A model generated the notes under the pieces. The model was not told where the DNA came from. It did not search any database and saw only the letters and a program-made list of their open reading frames with translations. This document shows positions 35,777-43,853 of a stretch of 64,000 nt of DNA, in pieces. Every line of letters starts with the position of its first letter. The stretch's first letter is position 1. The stretch lies in contig SEIO01000007.1 in NCBI GenBank assembly GCA_004145795.1, positions 1-64,000 of the forward strand. The letters run 5' to 3'. The translations under genes were made by a program, and so were the position numbers. Origin of the DNA: Lentibacillus lipolyticus. GTDB lineage: Bacteria > Bacillota > Bacilli > Bacillales > Amphibacillaceae.

Positions 35777-36649
35777 GTGATCTTTGGGTTAAAAGTTAAA
35801 AATATCATCTTCATTCTTTTGGGATCTGCTATTTTTGCATTTGGCATTGTCCATTTTAATATGCAGAATAACCTCGGTGAAGGTGGTTTTACCGGTATCA
35901 CACTTCTGCTTTACTTTATCTGGGGCTGGGATCCTGCTATTTCAAATATCGTTCTTAATGTGCCTGTTTTTTTTATCGGCTGGAAGTTTTTTGGCCGCAA
36001 TACATTTTTGTACACGATAATTGGTACGCTGGCCGTATCCCTATTCCTGTCTATTTTTCAGATCAAGCCATTCCAGATGGACCTGCAGTCTGATATGACA
36101 CTGGTCGCACTGTTTGCAGGGGTATTCATTGGCATTGGCCTCGGCATCATATTTCGTTATGGCGGTACAACGGGCGGTGTTGACATCATTGCCAGGCTTG
36201 TTCATAAGTATGCTGGCTGGAGCATGGGCCGGACTATGTTTCTTTTTGACCTGTGTGTCATTGCAACGTCCATATTCACGTTCCTTGATATGGTCCAAGG
36301 GATGTATACCCTTGTGGCTGTTTATATCGGTGCCAGAGTGATTGATTTCATTCAGGAAGGAGCCTATGCAGCACGTGGAGCAACTATTATTTCCAGTCAT
36401 AGTGATCAGATAGCTGAAAATATCATCAATGAAATGGACCGCGGAGTTACAGTGCTTAACGGGAGAGGCAGTTTTACAGGTGAAGATCGGGAAGTGTTGT
36501 ATTGTATCGTCGGCAGAAATGAAATCGTCCGTCTAAAAAATATTATTAACGACGTTGATCCTCATGCTTTTGTGGCAGTCAGTTCTGTACACGACGTGGT
36601 CGGAGAAGGATTTACACTGGATGAAAACAAAAATCCGTTGAACGATTAG
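35777..36649 (+). CDS. ypjC: YitT family membrane protein YpjC
   Basis: 290-aa integral membrane protein with five or six spans in the first 200 residues (YitT/DUF161) and a C-terminal cytosolic DUF2179 domain (about 205-285, with TVLNGRGSFTGEDREVLYCIV). The combination is standard for YitT/YpjC; function is unknown, possibly regulated transport. Initiates at GTG eight bases after GGAGG; an upstream TTG has no site. Same length and place as B. subtilis ypjC. Has its own promoter and terminator. Confidence 0.9.
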   Translation: MIFGLKVKNIIFILLGSAIFAFGIVHFNMQNNLGEGGFTGITLLLYFIWGWDPAISNIVLNVPVFFIGWKFFGRNTFLYTIIGTLAVSLFLSIFQIKPFQMDLQSDMTLVALFAGVFIGIGLGIIFRYGGTTGGVDIIARLVHKYAGWSMGRTMFLFDLCVIATSIFTFLDMVQGMYTLVAVYIGARVIDFIQEGAYAARGATIISSHSDQIAENIINEMDRGVTVLNGRGSFTGEDREVLYCIVGRNEIVRLKNIINDVDPHAFVAVSSVHDVVGEGFTLDENKNPLND

Positions 36650-36674
36650 GCCGATTCTATCTTAATACGCTGGT

Positions 36675-36712
36675 AAAAAAAAGTGCCGCACATCCAAAGG
36701 GAACGCGGCACT
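36675..36712. terminator. bidirectional terminator between ypjC and the zinc peptidase gene
   Basis: AGTGCCGC/GCGGCACT perfect 8-bp stem with T7 on the minus strand and CTCTTTC on the plus strand. Confidence 0.8.
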
Positions 36713-36733
36713 CTCTTTCATTAAAAGGTGTAG

Positions 36734-37417
36734 TTATTCATTGCTTGCAGCATAAATTAAGATGAACCGGACCAGTTCAGCAACTGCCACAAGTGCGGCA
36801 GCAACATAGGTCAGGGCTGCAGCGTTTAAGACTTTTTTCGTCGGACGCTCTTCATTGTTTCGGATAATCCCGGTTGATACTAATTGTGCCATCGCCCGAT
36901 TCGAAGCATCGAATTCAACAGGCAGCGTGATTAACTGGAACAGCACTGCTGCCGAAAAGAAAATGATTCCGAGCAGAAGCATTTCGCCCATGCCGAAAAT
37001 CATACCGGCAAAAATTAGGAAAAACGAAATATTTGAGCCCTTTGCAGCTGCAGGAGCCAGTGTTGATCGGAATCGTAGAAATGCATAATCTTCCGCATCC
37101 TGAATTGCATGACCTACTTCGTGTGCTGCGATGGCAGATGCAGCCATGGACTGGCCATGAAAATTATCGCGTGAAAGGTTTACCGTTTTCTTCCTTGGAT
37201 CATAATGATCGGATAAAAATCCTTTTGTCTCATTAACTTGTACATCAAAAATACCATTGTCATTAAGGATTTTACGGGCAACTTCTGCCCCCGTCATGTG
37301 GGATGATGTTGCTTTTTTGGAATACTTTTTATATGTGCTTTTCACTTTGGATTGAGCCCATAATGGTATAATCATTAATAGTGCTATATAAATCAAGTAA
37401 CTACCTAGTCCACCCAT
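36734..37417 (-). CDS. membrane zinc metallopeptidase (YugP-like, peptidase_2 family)
   Basis: 227-aa membrane protein with an N-terminal span, the zinc site HEVGHAIQDAE (about 100-110), and two or three C-terminal spans. The family (DUF/Pfam Zn_peptidase_2; B. subtilis YugP) has no firm substrate; a membrane-protein quality role is assumed. LPVEFDASNRA after the second span is the family's second conserved block and gives the third ligand. Two ATGs follow GGAGG; the later one, seven bases off, is chosen. Confidence 0.87.
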   Translation of the reverse strand: MGGLGSYLIYIALLMIIPLWAQSKVKSTYKKYSKKATSSHMTGAEVARKILNDNGIFDVQVNETKGFLSDHYDPRKKTVNLSRDNFHGQSMAASAIAAHEVGHAIQDAEDYAFLRFRSTLAPAAAKGSNISFFLIFAGMIFGMGEMLLLGIIFFSAAVLFQLITLPVEFDASNRAMAQLVSTGIIRNNEERPTKKVLNAAALTYVAAALVAVAELVRFILIYAASNE

Positions 37418-37482
37418 TGTCATTCCTCCATCAAGTTACGGTATTTGCTTATGGTCAATTATAGTCAAAAAAGAATGGCAAG

Positions 37483-37743
37483 TCAACTGTTTGAATCTTT
37501 ATTTGACTCCTTCGTTTCCTCTCCTTTGTATTTTTTCCAGCCGACATACGTTAATGTGATGGCAATTGACCCGCCAACGATTCCTACAATCCAGTAGAAT
37601 GGGGTCATTTTGACATCGCCAGCTGTTTCCACTGCAGCAGTCAAATACTGTGCAGAAGCGACGTTCGGTGCGTATAACTGCAAATGGATGTATAGAAGAA
37701 AAGCAGTAGTCAGTATGTGTCTTATCGTAAACGGTCTATTCAT
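37483..37743 (-). CDS. ypjB: shortened YpjB-like protein
   Basis: 86-aa protein: a signal peptide (about 1-32, cut after NVASA), a short linker, and one C-terminal span (about 52-72) ending WKKYKGEE and a charged tail. Position next to ypjA and the form of the end fit YpjB, a sporulation-related protein about 264 aa long in B. subtilis, but the large middle domain is missing. GAGGTG precedes ATG; no in-frame remnant is visible on either side. Either an intact mini-form or a decayed gene. Confidence 0.55.
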   Translation of the reverse strand: MNRPFTIRHILTTAFLLYIHLQLYAPNVASAQYLTAAVETAGDVKMTPFYWIVGIVGGSIAITLTYVGWKKYKGEETKESNKDSNS

Positions 37744-37806
37744 GGGGTTCACCTCACATAACATCTTCACTACTAATGTATGTGTGGTTTTCCCAACGTA
37801 TAACAG

Positions 37807-38385
37807 CTAACTTTTCGCTTTTTTCCGTCTGATTGTGAGCCAGTAAGTGATCAATATCGACAGAATACTGAGCCAAAAAGTAAAATAGCCAATTTCATTC
37901 ATATACATATCAATCGAATTATACACTGGCATCTGCTCAAATACATAATCAATGACATCGTTATGTAAGGTCCAGACGGCAGCGAAAACAATATGCCGTC
38001 GTTCGATTCTATAAAAAGGTGCATATAGTAGGCCCTGAATGGCCATTGCACCATGTGACACCATCAGCATGTACCCCGCCCAGCCAAGTGTACCATCAAC
38101 AATCAATGTAAGCAGATTCATTAGGACGGCCCAGACACCATACTTGAACAATGTAACCATTGCAAGTGCTTCCATATATGGAACATTCCGGTTAAACAGG
38201 AAAAATAACACAAACACAGTAAAAAACAGAGTTGCTGTTGGACTATCCGGGACAAACAACAAAAATATTTCTGGTGTTTGATACAGTTGGAAACGGTACC
38301 AATAAAAGCCGTACACCGTTCCAATCAAATTGATCCAAAACAGGATAAGCAAAAATCGCTTGTCAGTGAGGATGTAACGTAACAT
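37807..38385 (-). CDS. ypjA: YpjA family membrane protein (DUF1405)
   Basis: 192-aa protein with six hydrophobic segments, of the DUF1405/YpjA family found next to qcrABC in bacilli and in some archaea. FLLFVPDSPTATLFF and SHGAMAIQGLLY are recognisable family motifs. Function unknown; conservation beside qcr genes suggests a respiratory or membrane-biogenesis role (inference). Separated from qcrC by 766 bp that hold a foldback repeat element, so the ancestral qcr-ypjA link has been broken here. Confidence 0.85.
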   Translation of the reverse strand: MLRYILTDKRFLLILFWINLIGTVYGFYWYRFQLYQTPEIFLLFVPDSPTATLFFTVFVLFFLFNRNVPYMEALAMVTLFKYGVWAVLMNLLTLIVDGTLGWAGYMLMVSHGAMAIQGLLYAPFYRIERRHIVFAAVWTLHNDVIDYVFEQMPVYNSIDMYMNEIGYFTFWLSILSILITYWLTIRRKKAKS

Positions 38386-38461
38386 GTGTCAAATCCCTTC
38401 TTTTATAATGTTTTCTAAATGACTGTTGCGTATTGCGTCATTCCAGAGAATCAAACACTGC

Positions 38462-39002
38462 TGAACAATATGTATATAATGCGTCGTAGTTTTGTATATG
38501 TTAAACCGCCGCTACGGAAATACACTGGGGTGCTCGTCGTGTTGCAAGTGGTTTCAGTGAAGCAGCACTCCTCGCAACTCGCAGCGTACTCGACGAAGCG
38601 GCTGCTCGTCGCTGCGGGGTCTTCGGACACGCGCTGTTCCCGCAGGACAAGGAACGCTTCGGCAGCGATACATCTTCGTAAGAAAAAGCGGTTTTCTTTT
38701 TCAAGGAGTCACCGCCCTCCGCTCACCCGGACTAGTGAAGTGTTATCATGCGTTTTCTTATAATGATTCCTGCTTGAACAAATAGCTTATAAACACAAAA
38801 CTAGCGGAGTAAAAACACGAAGACTCCTGTGGGAATGCGCAGTGTGAAGACCCCGCAGAAAAAGCGATCTTCTTTTTCGAGGAGGCTGAGGACAAGCCCA
38901 CGGAAAGCGTAGTGTTTTTACGGAGCGTGTGTTATAGCACTCAATATTTTTGATGTTACGACGCATTTTCTATCAACTGTGCCGGAAAAACAATAACGTT
39001 CA
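38462..39002. repeat. foldback (MITE-like) mosaic element A
   Basis: Flanked by TGAAC...GTTCA and, just inside, by an 11-bp perfect terminal inverted repeat AATGCGTCGTA (38478) / TACGACGCATT (38957-38967). The left 125 bp, from TGAACAATATGTATA through the CTCGCAACTCGCAG block, and the right 45 bp (TTCTATCAACTG...ACAATA) are nearly identical to element B. The interior holds an inverted pair AAAACAC...GTGTTTT around CGAAGACTCCTGTGGG...CCCACGGAAAGCG, a repeat type widespread between genes in Bacillaceae. It encodes no credible protein. The rest of the 766-bp gap shows nothing but the qcrC terminator. Confidence 0.8.
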
Positions 39003-39093
39003 CGGAAAGAGCCTTTATGATTTTTAAACATAGTAAGAAAACAGCTATCTTTCCAAGAAAGCTTTACTAACGTTTTATACTATCGTTACTTAT

Positions 39094-39132
39094 AAAAAAC
39101 ACCTTCACCAATCTGTTTTGGCGAAGGTGTTG
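39094..39132 (-). terminator. intrinsic terminator of qcrABC
   Basis: On the minus strand AACACCTTCGCCA pairs with TGGTGAAGGTGTT (one G-T) and is followed by TTTTTATAAG. Confidence 0.85.
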
Positions 39133-39152
39133 TTGTATAAAACATGTTCATG

Positions 39153-39923
39153 TTACTGTTCATTAACAGATACGATGAAATCTGCCAGTTTCTGCAGTTC
39201 TTCATCAGATCCGCTAAACTGTCCCGGCGGCATGGAACCTATTCCTTCTTTTGCAATCGTAGCGATTTCGTCCGCGGAATAATCAATGCCGATTAGTGCA
39301 GGTCCCGCAGTACCCCCCATGTCTTCTCCGTGACAGCTCATACAGTTGTTTTCATATAGGGCATATCCTTCTGATTCTTTGTCAATTTGCACTTCTTCAG
39401 ACGGTGGAACCGGTTTGTTTGCATCCGCACGCTGCTCCCAGTCCACATGTGAAGCTGATTTATAGGTCAGCCATATCGTGGAAGTGAGCGCCAGCAGCAT
39501 CATGCCGACTGCAATCGGACGCTGGTGCGGACGTCTTCCCGGTCCGTTGTCAAGGAAAGGCGCCAGCAGTAGTCCGCCGAAAGCTAATCCGGGTATTATT
39601 ATAATACCGAATAAAATATAAGGCCCACTGGCAAAATCATATTTCAGCAGTTCGTACAGGAACAGAAAATACCAGTCCGGTAATGGTATATAACCGGCAG
39701 CAGTTGGATCGGCCATTTTTTCCAGCGGAGCCGGGTGAGCCAGTGTCATGGATAAAAAGCCAACCAGAAACACAGAACCCGCCAGCCACTCTTTTAATAA
39801 AAAGTTCGGCCAAAATGCTTCCGTTCTGCCAGGGTACTCTGAATAGTCTTTTGGTATATTTGATTTGCGCTCCGAGGATATACGTGAATCCCCGACGAAC
39901 TTCATTCCTTTACCCTTATGCAC
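39153..39923 (-). CDS. qcrC: menaquinol:cytochrome c oxidoreductase cytochrome b/c subunit
   Basis: 256-aa fusion of a subunit IV-like membrane part (three spans; PLPDWYFLFLYELLKY forms part of the quinol site) and a C-terminal extracytoplasmic cytochrome c domain with CMSCH haem motif (about residue 190) and a Met ligand near SMPPG. Accepts electrons from Rieske/haem b and passes them to cytochrome c. Starts at GTG, seven bases after AGGAGG, giving the conserved MHKGKGMKFVGDSR. Last gene of the operon. Confidence 0.97.
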   Translation of the reverse strand: MHKGKGMKFVGDSRISSERKSNIPKDYSEYPGRTEAFWPNFLLKEWLAGSVFLVGFLSMTLAHPAPLEKMADPTAAGYIPLPDWYFLFLYELLKYDFASGPYILFGIIIIPGLAFGGLLLAPFLDNGPGRRPHQRPIAVGMMLLALTSTIWLTYKSASHVDWEQRADANKPVPPSEEVQIDKESEGYALYENNCMSCHGEDMGGTAGPALIGIDYSADEIATIAKEGIGSMPPGQFSGSDEELQKLADFIVSVNEQ

Positions 39924-39941
39924 AGCTTAACCTCCTTTGTT

Positions 39942-40616
39942 TTATAGTGGTCCGGAAATTCCCTGTCTTCTGATCAGTATGAAGTGAACGCCTAATAAGG
40001 CGAACAGTCCTGCAGGCAGGAAGAAAACGTGAATCGCAAAGAATCGGGCCAGCGTTTGGGCACCAACAATTTCTTCATCCCCGGACAGCAATGTTTTGAT
40101 TTCATCACCAATTATAGGTACGTCTTGTGCAATGTTTAAGCCTACTTCAGTAGCAAAATACGCTTTATTATCCCAAGGCAGCAGATATCCTGTGAAACCA
40201 AGTCCCAAAATGGTAAAGAACAAGAGTACTCCAACTATCCAGTTCAGTTCACGCGGTTTTTTGTACGCGCCCTGGAAAAATACGCGTAATGTATGTAGCA
40301 AGAGCATTACAATGACCACACTTGCACCCCAGTGGTGCATGCCGCGCACAATTTGACCGTGAGCTACCTCAGTTTGCAAATAATAAACAGAACGCCATGC
40401 ATTTTCAATATCAGGCACATAATACATAGTCAAGAACATACCTGATAAAATCTGGATGACGACGACGAAGAACGTCAATCCCCCAAAGCAATAAACAAAA
40501 GCAGAAAAATGATGGGCTGGATTAACGTGCTCAGGAACTTCATGATCCGCAATATCACGCCATATCGGCGTAATATCTATACGCTCGTCTATCCAGTCAT
40601 AAATCTTTTGCAGCAT
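39942..40616 (-). CDS. qcrB: menaquinol:cytochrome c oxidoreductase cytochrome b6 subunit
   Basis: 224-aa four-span cytochrome b6. His pairs for two b haems are present in span two (FVYCFGG neighbourhood) and four, with RGMHHWGASVV and YLLPWDNKAY typical of Qo-site regions. Cys43 in VYCFGG matches the covalent haem c attachment of Bacillus b6c complexes. Placed between qcrA (6 bp away) and qcrC (18 bp). Confidence 0.97.
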   Translation of the reverse strand: MLQKIYDWIDERIDITPIWRDIADHEVPEHVNPAHHFSAFVYCFGGLTFFVVVIQILSGMFLTMYYVPDIENAWRSVYYLQTEVAHGQIVRGMHHWGASVVIVMLLLHTLRVFFQGAYKKPRELNWIVGVLLFFTILGLGFTGYLLPWDNKAYFATEVGLNIAQDVPIIGDEIKTLLSGDEEIVGAQTLARFFAIHVFFLPAGLFALLGVHFILIRRQGISGPL

Positions 40617-40622
40617 CTTTTA

Positions 40623-41138
40623 TTACGCCTCCTCTCTTGGCTGTGCTTTTCCAAGGAATAACATGCCATTTTCAACTTTGTGCTCGTAAATATCAAGTCC
40701 GGCTGTTGGCGGTGTTCCTGGAACATTCATGCCATCTTTATAATACAGACCATCATGGCACGGGCAATAGAACTTATCAGGATGGTCATCACTGCCTTCC
40801 CATGAAACAACACAGCCTAAGTGTTTACAAATCGGGGAAAGGGCAACAATATCGCCGTTTTCGTCTTTATAAACCCATGCGGATTTACCTACTTTGGATT
40901 CGTACCAGCCATCCACCTGTTCAATTTCCCAATCTACACGTTGTGGTTCATCCGTAATGTCTTCAACAGCAAGTTTAACATTAGTAAAGTCGCCGGCTGC
41001 TGAACTTTCCTGGAGTACTGGGTCAATGGCCATACGCAGTGGTGAAACCATCAGTCCGGCTGCCATAAAGCCACCCACACCTGTAAGCGTATAATTCAGA
41101 AACTGCCGACGGGATACTGGTTGTTTGCCTTCGCTCAT
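40623..41138 (-). CDS. qcrA: Rieske iron-sulfur protein of the menaquinol oxidoreductase
   Basis: 171-aa protein anchored by one N-terminal span with a Tat-like start (RRQFLNY; the twin arginine suits the tat genes in this window). The [2Fe-2S] ligands are CKHLGC and CPCHDG (two Cys, two His), with the disulphide Cys in each loop. Takes electrons from menaquinol and hands them to cytochrome c. First gene of the qcrABC operon, with a strong promoter upstream. Confidence 0.97.
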   Translation of the reverse strand: MSEGKQPVSRRQFLNYTLTGVGGFMAAGLMVSPLRMAIDPVLQESSAAGDFTNVKLAVEDITDEPQRVDWEIEQVDGWYESKVGKSAWVYKDENGDIVALSPICKHLGCVVSWEGSDDHPDKFYCPCHDGLYYKDGMNVPGTPPTAGLDIYEHKVENGMLFLGKAQPREEA

Positions 41139-41206
41139 GATTTTTTCCCCCCTCTATACGTTTTTCACGGACAAGTTTTATTAAATCAGATTACTAGGAC
41201 AATACC

Positions 41207-41235
41207 ATGATAGCGCAAACTATAGGACGGGTCAA
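41207..41235 (-). promoter_or_regulatory. sigma-A promoter of qcrABC
   Basis: On the minus strand TTGACC, a 17-bp spacer and TATCAT, about 70 nt before the qcrA start. Confidence 0.75.
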
Positions 41236-41306
41236 TATAAATCCCCTGTACATCCGGTCAATTCTCAGAGAATGGATGCAAGCGGAAAAGCATCAAGATA
41301 AATCGA

Positions 41307-41780
41307 TCAGGTTTTTGAATCCTTCCAGTAACTTCTGATCAGTTCGCTGACCTGCTGCACGTGTTCACGGATAATTGACTGCATGCGTCCGGGATCAGCT
41401 GATTCATCACTGGTTATCGGAAGCCAAATCATAGTCCCTGGGAGCGCCTGTTCATGTTTCTTCCAGCTGGAATCAGATGTGATAAAAAAAACGTGGTGAA
41501 ATGGCTGTGCCTGTATATCATTCATCCAATTCCGAATGCGATCTAATTCCGCTTCTTTGTCAGCTGTTTTCACATAATGGTATTCGGGTATCAGCATCAC
41601 CCTTCCGGTCAGTTCTTTTTCCAATTCACGCAAAAATACAGTAAGTGCTTCCGATTGAAAAGCATCCTTATCAAGTTTTGCATCGTTTGATAATTGAAAT
41701 GGAAGCAATGGTACAACTGCTGTATCTACATATTCTTTTGCTTGGATAAATTGCTGTAAATCTTTTTTTATCCATTTCAT
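41307..41780 (-). CDS. ypiF: YpiF family protein (DUF2487)
   Basis: 157-aa cytosolic protein at the ypiA-ypiB-ypiF position of B. subtilis. MKWIKKDLQQF at the start, then PLLPFQL, TGRVMLIPEYHYV and FHHVFFITSD match DUF2487. Function unknown; conserved next to qcr genes. The ATG six bases after GGGAG is chosen rather than an extension of 17 codons. A strong terminator separates it from ypiB, so it may have its own promoter. Confidence 0.85.
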   Translation of the reverse strand: MKWIKKDLQQFIQAKEYVDTAVVPLLPFQLSNDAKLDKDAFQSEALTVFLRELEKELTGRVMLIPEYHYVKTADKEAELDRIRNWMNDIQAQPFHHVFFITSDSSWKKHEQALPGTMIWLPITSDESADPGRMQSIIREHVQQVSELIRSYWKDSKT

Positions 41781-41855
41781 AGTATACTCCCTGCCCTTCT
41801 GTCTATTCTGCAAATAGCAAGAATTTATCACGTGTATTTATTATGCTAAGGAAAC

Positions 41856-41896
41856 AAAAAAAAATCAACCTATCCAATCAGGAATTAGGTTGATTT
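41856..41896 (-). terminator. terminator of ypiA-ypiB, overlapping the end of ypiB
   Basis: AAATCAACCTA/TAGGTTGATTT, 11-bp perfect stem, followed by T7 or more on the minus strand. The 5' arm encodes the ypiB residues NQPN and the stop lies in the loop. Confidence 0.92.
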
Positions 41897-42444
41897 GATT
41901 TCATGCGATCAATCGCATGAAGCTGTTCAGTAAGTTCGTTAAATGTCTGCCGGTCTCTTTCATCAAGCGCACAGTCAATTTTTCTCTTTAGTGCTGCACG
42001 CTGGTACTCATGTACCGTTAGATCCAGTATCTCTTTTGCCGTATCTCTGTCTTGTTTGGTGATAAAATAATCGTCAGGAATGAATGGGTTTTCAACAAGC
42101 ACTGCCGCATAATTACTGTTCTGATGAGATTTATTAAAATTCAATTGGATGTACAATGGCTCGTTCTGGTTCATGCGAATATCATGGAATGACTTTTCGG
42201 CATCTGTTGTAACTAACTGTTTTTTATAAAAACGAAACGGAACTTCTTCTGAGCAATGACTGGTCATGATGAGTCCCCTAGGGCAATATTTTGCCTCACG
42301 AACAAAGTGTATGTTTTCCAGCAGATTCTTATGATTGATAATATAATTGAGAATCCACACACTCTCCCGTTTTTTTAACTGATAATGGTTCAAAAACCAC
42401 TGGATAAAACTTTTTTTGTCTTGTACGGAAACAGGAGTCTGCAT
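41878..42444 (-). CDS. ypiB: YpiB family protein (UPF0302)
   Basis: 188-aa cytosolic protein of the UPF0302/YpiB family: FIQWFLNHYQLKKRESVWILNY at the start, CPRGLIM, and a C-terminal DERDRQTFNEL region. YpiB is a substrate-recognition or stress-linked protein of unknown detail in bacilli. GGGAGG is about 12 bases from the ATG, slightly far. Second gene after ypiA (35-bp gap). The terminator is built into its C-terminal codons. Confidence 0.87.
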   Translation of the reverse strand: MQTPVSVQDKKSFIQWFLNHYQLKKRESVWILNYIINHKNLLENIHFVREAKYCPRGLIMTSHCSEEVPFRFYKKQLVTTDAEKSFHDIRMNQNEPLYIQLNFNKSHQNSNYAAVLVENPFIPDDYFITKQDRDTAKEILDLTVHEYQRAALKRKIDCALDERDRQTFNELTEQLHAIDRMKSNQPNS

Positions 42445-42479
42445 TTACCAGGATAACCTCCCTCACTCTCCATTTAGTC

Positions 42480-43748
42480 TTATCGAACGTTTCGAGTACT
42501 CTTCAGCCGGGATACATATTCTTCAATGTCCGCATCAAGTGGTTCTAAGCGCAAATACGCTTCAAACAATTGGATGGCGTCGTCAATCCTCCCTTCTTCT
42601 GTAAGGAAATAGCCATATTCTTTAAGGAAGTCACTGTCTTGGTTTAAGCTATTATATGCTTCCCTATAGTGTTTTAATGCATTGTCATACGATTCTGTTT
42701 CATTATAAGCACGAGCTAGCTCCCATTCGTACAGTGGGTCTTTTGCCCCGGTCTGAAGAATCGATGTCAGCAAATCTATGATACTTTCCTCTTTGTTCTG
42801 CTGTTTCAGCAATTCAATTAAAAACAGCACGGCTTCTTTGTAGTCGGAATCAAGTGCGATAGCTTCACGTACCCACTTCTCACTATCTTCATCATTATTC
42901 AGCTGGTGCGCCATGGATCCGGCGAAAAAATACAGTTCTTTATTAAACTCATCTACTTGAATTCCCTGAAGGGCAGTATCATAAGCTTCCTGGATCATTT
43001 CTTCCGACTCGTACGCTTTCGCCAATTGATAGTAGGCAGTATGGTAATACATATCCTGTTCAATTACATGTTCCCAGGCTCGGATAGCAATGTCGCGACG
43101 CCCGGCATGAAGCGCCGTGAAGCCGTATTTAAATAAAGTATCCGGATCTTCGCTGTCGATATCCTGGTAAATTTCCAGTGCCATTTCATATTCCCCGGAC
43201 GCGGCATACGCTTCAGCCAGCCGGTCGTTGACGGATACATGGTCGATTTCTTTTGTAACGGGAAGCACTTTTTCATAGTACGTAATTGCCTGCCGGTAAT
43301 CACCATTGGAAAACAGCAGTTCACCAAGTGCAAAATCGATAATCGGTTCATTCGGCTCATGATGTTTTGCAGTAAGAAGTTTTTGTTCGGCAACTTCAAA
43401 AAGGCCCTGCGCCTGATACAAGTCCGCCAACTGCAGTAATGTCTGTACATAAGCTGGGTCGTCTTCTTCAACCTCATTCAGCAGATTGATGGCCTCCTCA
43501 TCGTTACCCTTTTCAATATATACATCTGCAAGCATGATTTTTATTTCATTTTCTTTTGGAAAACGATGCATTAATTCATCTAATATATCAGCTGCCTCGT
43601 CCAGAAAACCCCACTGAATATATAGTTCCGCAATCGTAAATTTTTCTTCATCGTCGGCTTTTGGGAGATAATCCTCAAGAAGCGATATTGCTTTTTCCAT
43701 TTGCTTGCTTTCCATTAAATTGACTGCTTCCATTATGGTGGTGTCCAT
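42480..43748 (-). CDS. ypiA: TPR-repeat protein YpiA
   Basis: 422-aa cytosolic protein made almost entirely of tetratricopeptide repeats (about ten helix pairs; AxxxYxxGxxxxAxxxY pattern, e.g. LAEAYAASGEYEMALEIY and LARAYNETESYDNALKHY). A scaffold role is likely; no catalytic motif. Very acidic. In B. subtilis YpiA interacts with the anti-sigma system near ctaB/qcr genes only by position; function remains open. AAAGG abuts the first ATG, so the ATG nine bases on is preferred. Confidence 0.88.
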   Translation of the reverse strand: MDTTIMEAVNLMESKQMEKAISLLEDYLPKADDEEKFTIAELYIQWGFLDEAADILDELMHRFPKENEIKIMLADVYIEKGNDEEAINLLNEVEEDDPAYVQTLLQLADLYQAQGLFEVAEQKLLTAKHHEPNEPIIDFALGELLFSNGDYRQAITYYEKVLPVTKEIDHVSVNDRLAEAYAASGEYEMALEIYQDIDSEDPDTLFKYGFTALHAGRRDIAIRAWEHVIEQDMYYHTAYYQLAKAYESEEMIQEAYDTALQGIQVDEFNKELYFFAGSMAHQLNNDEDSEKWVREAIALDSDYKEAVLFLIELLKQQNKEESIIDLLTSILQTGAKDPLYEWELARAYNETESYDNALKHYREAYNSLNQDSDFLKEYGYFLTEEGRIDDAIQLFEAYLRLEPLDADIEEYVSRLKSTRNVR

Positions 43749-43821
43749 CAGGTACATCCTTTCTGCTGTCGTGCGCTTTTATCTTTTCATCATACAGAAT
43801 ACAATTTTTTTATTCAATCAG

Positions 43822-43853
43822 AAAAGAATCTGCCTGAGCAGGCAGATTCTTTT
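43822..43853 (-). terminator. terminator after aroA
   Basis: AAAAGAATCTGCCTG/CAGGCAGATTCTTTT, 15-bp perfect palindrome-like stem with a minimal loop and TTTTCTG on the minus strand. Its edge touches the aroA stop. Confidence 0.85.

Noticed and set aside
38419-38763. Open frames of 70-115 codons on both strands
   Set aside because: They run through foldback element A; GC-rich hairpins leave few stops. No binding sites, no protein-like composition, and the same DNA in element B gives different frames.
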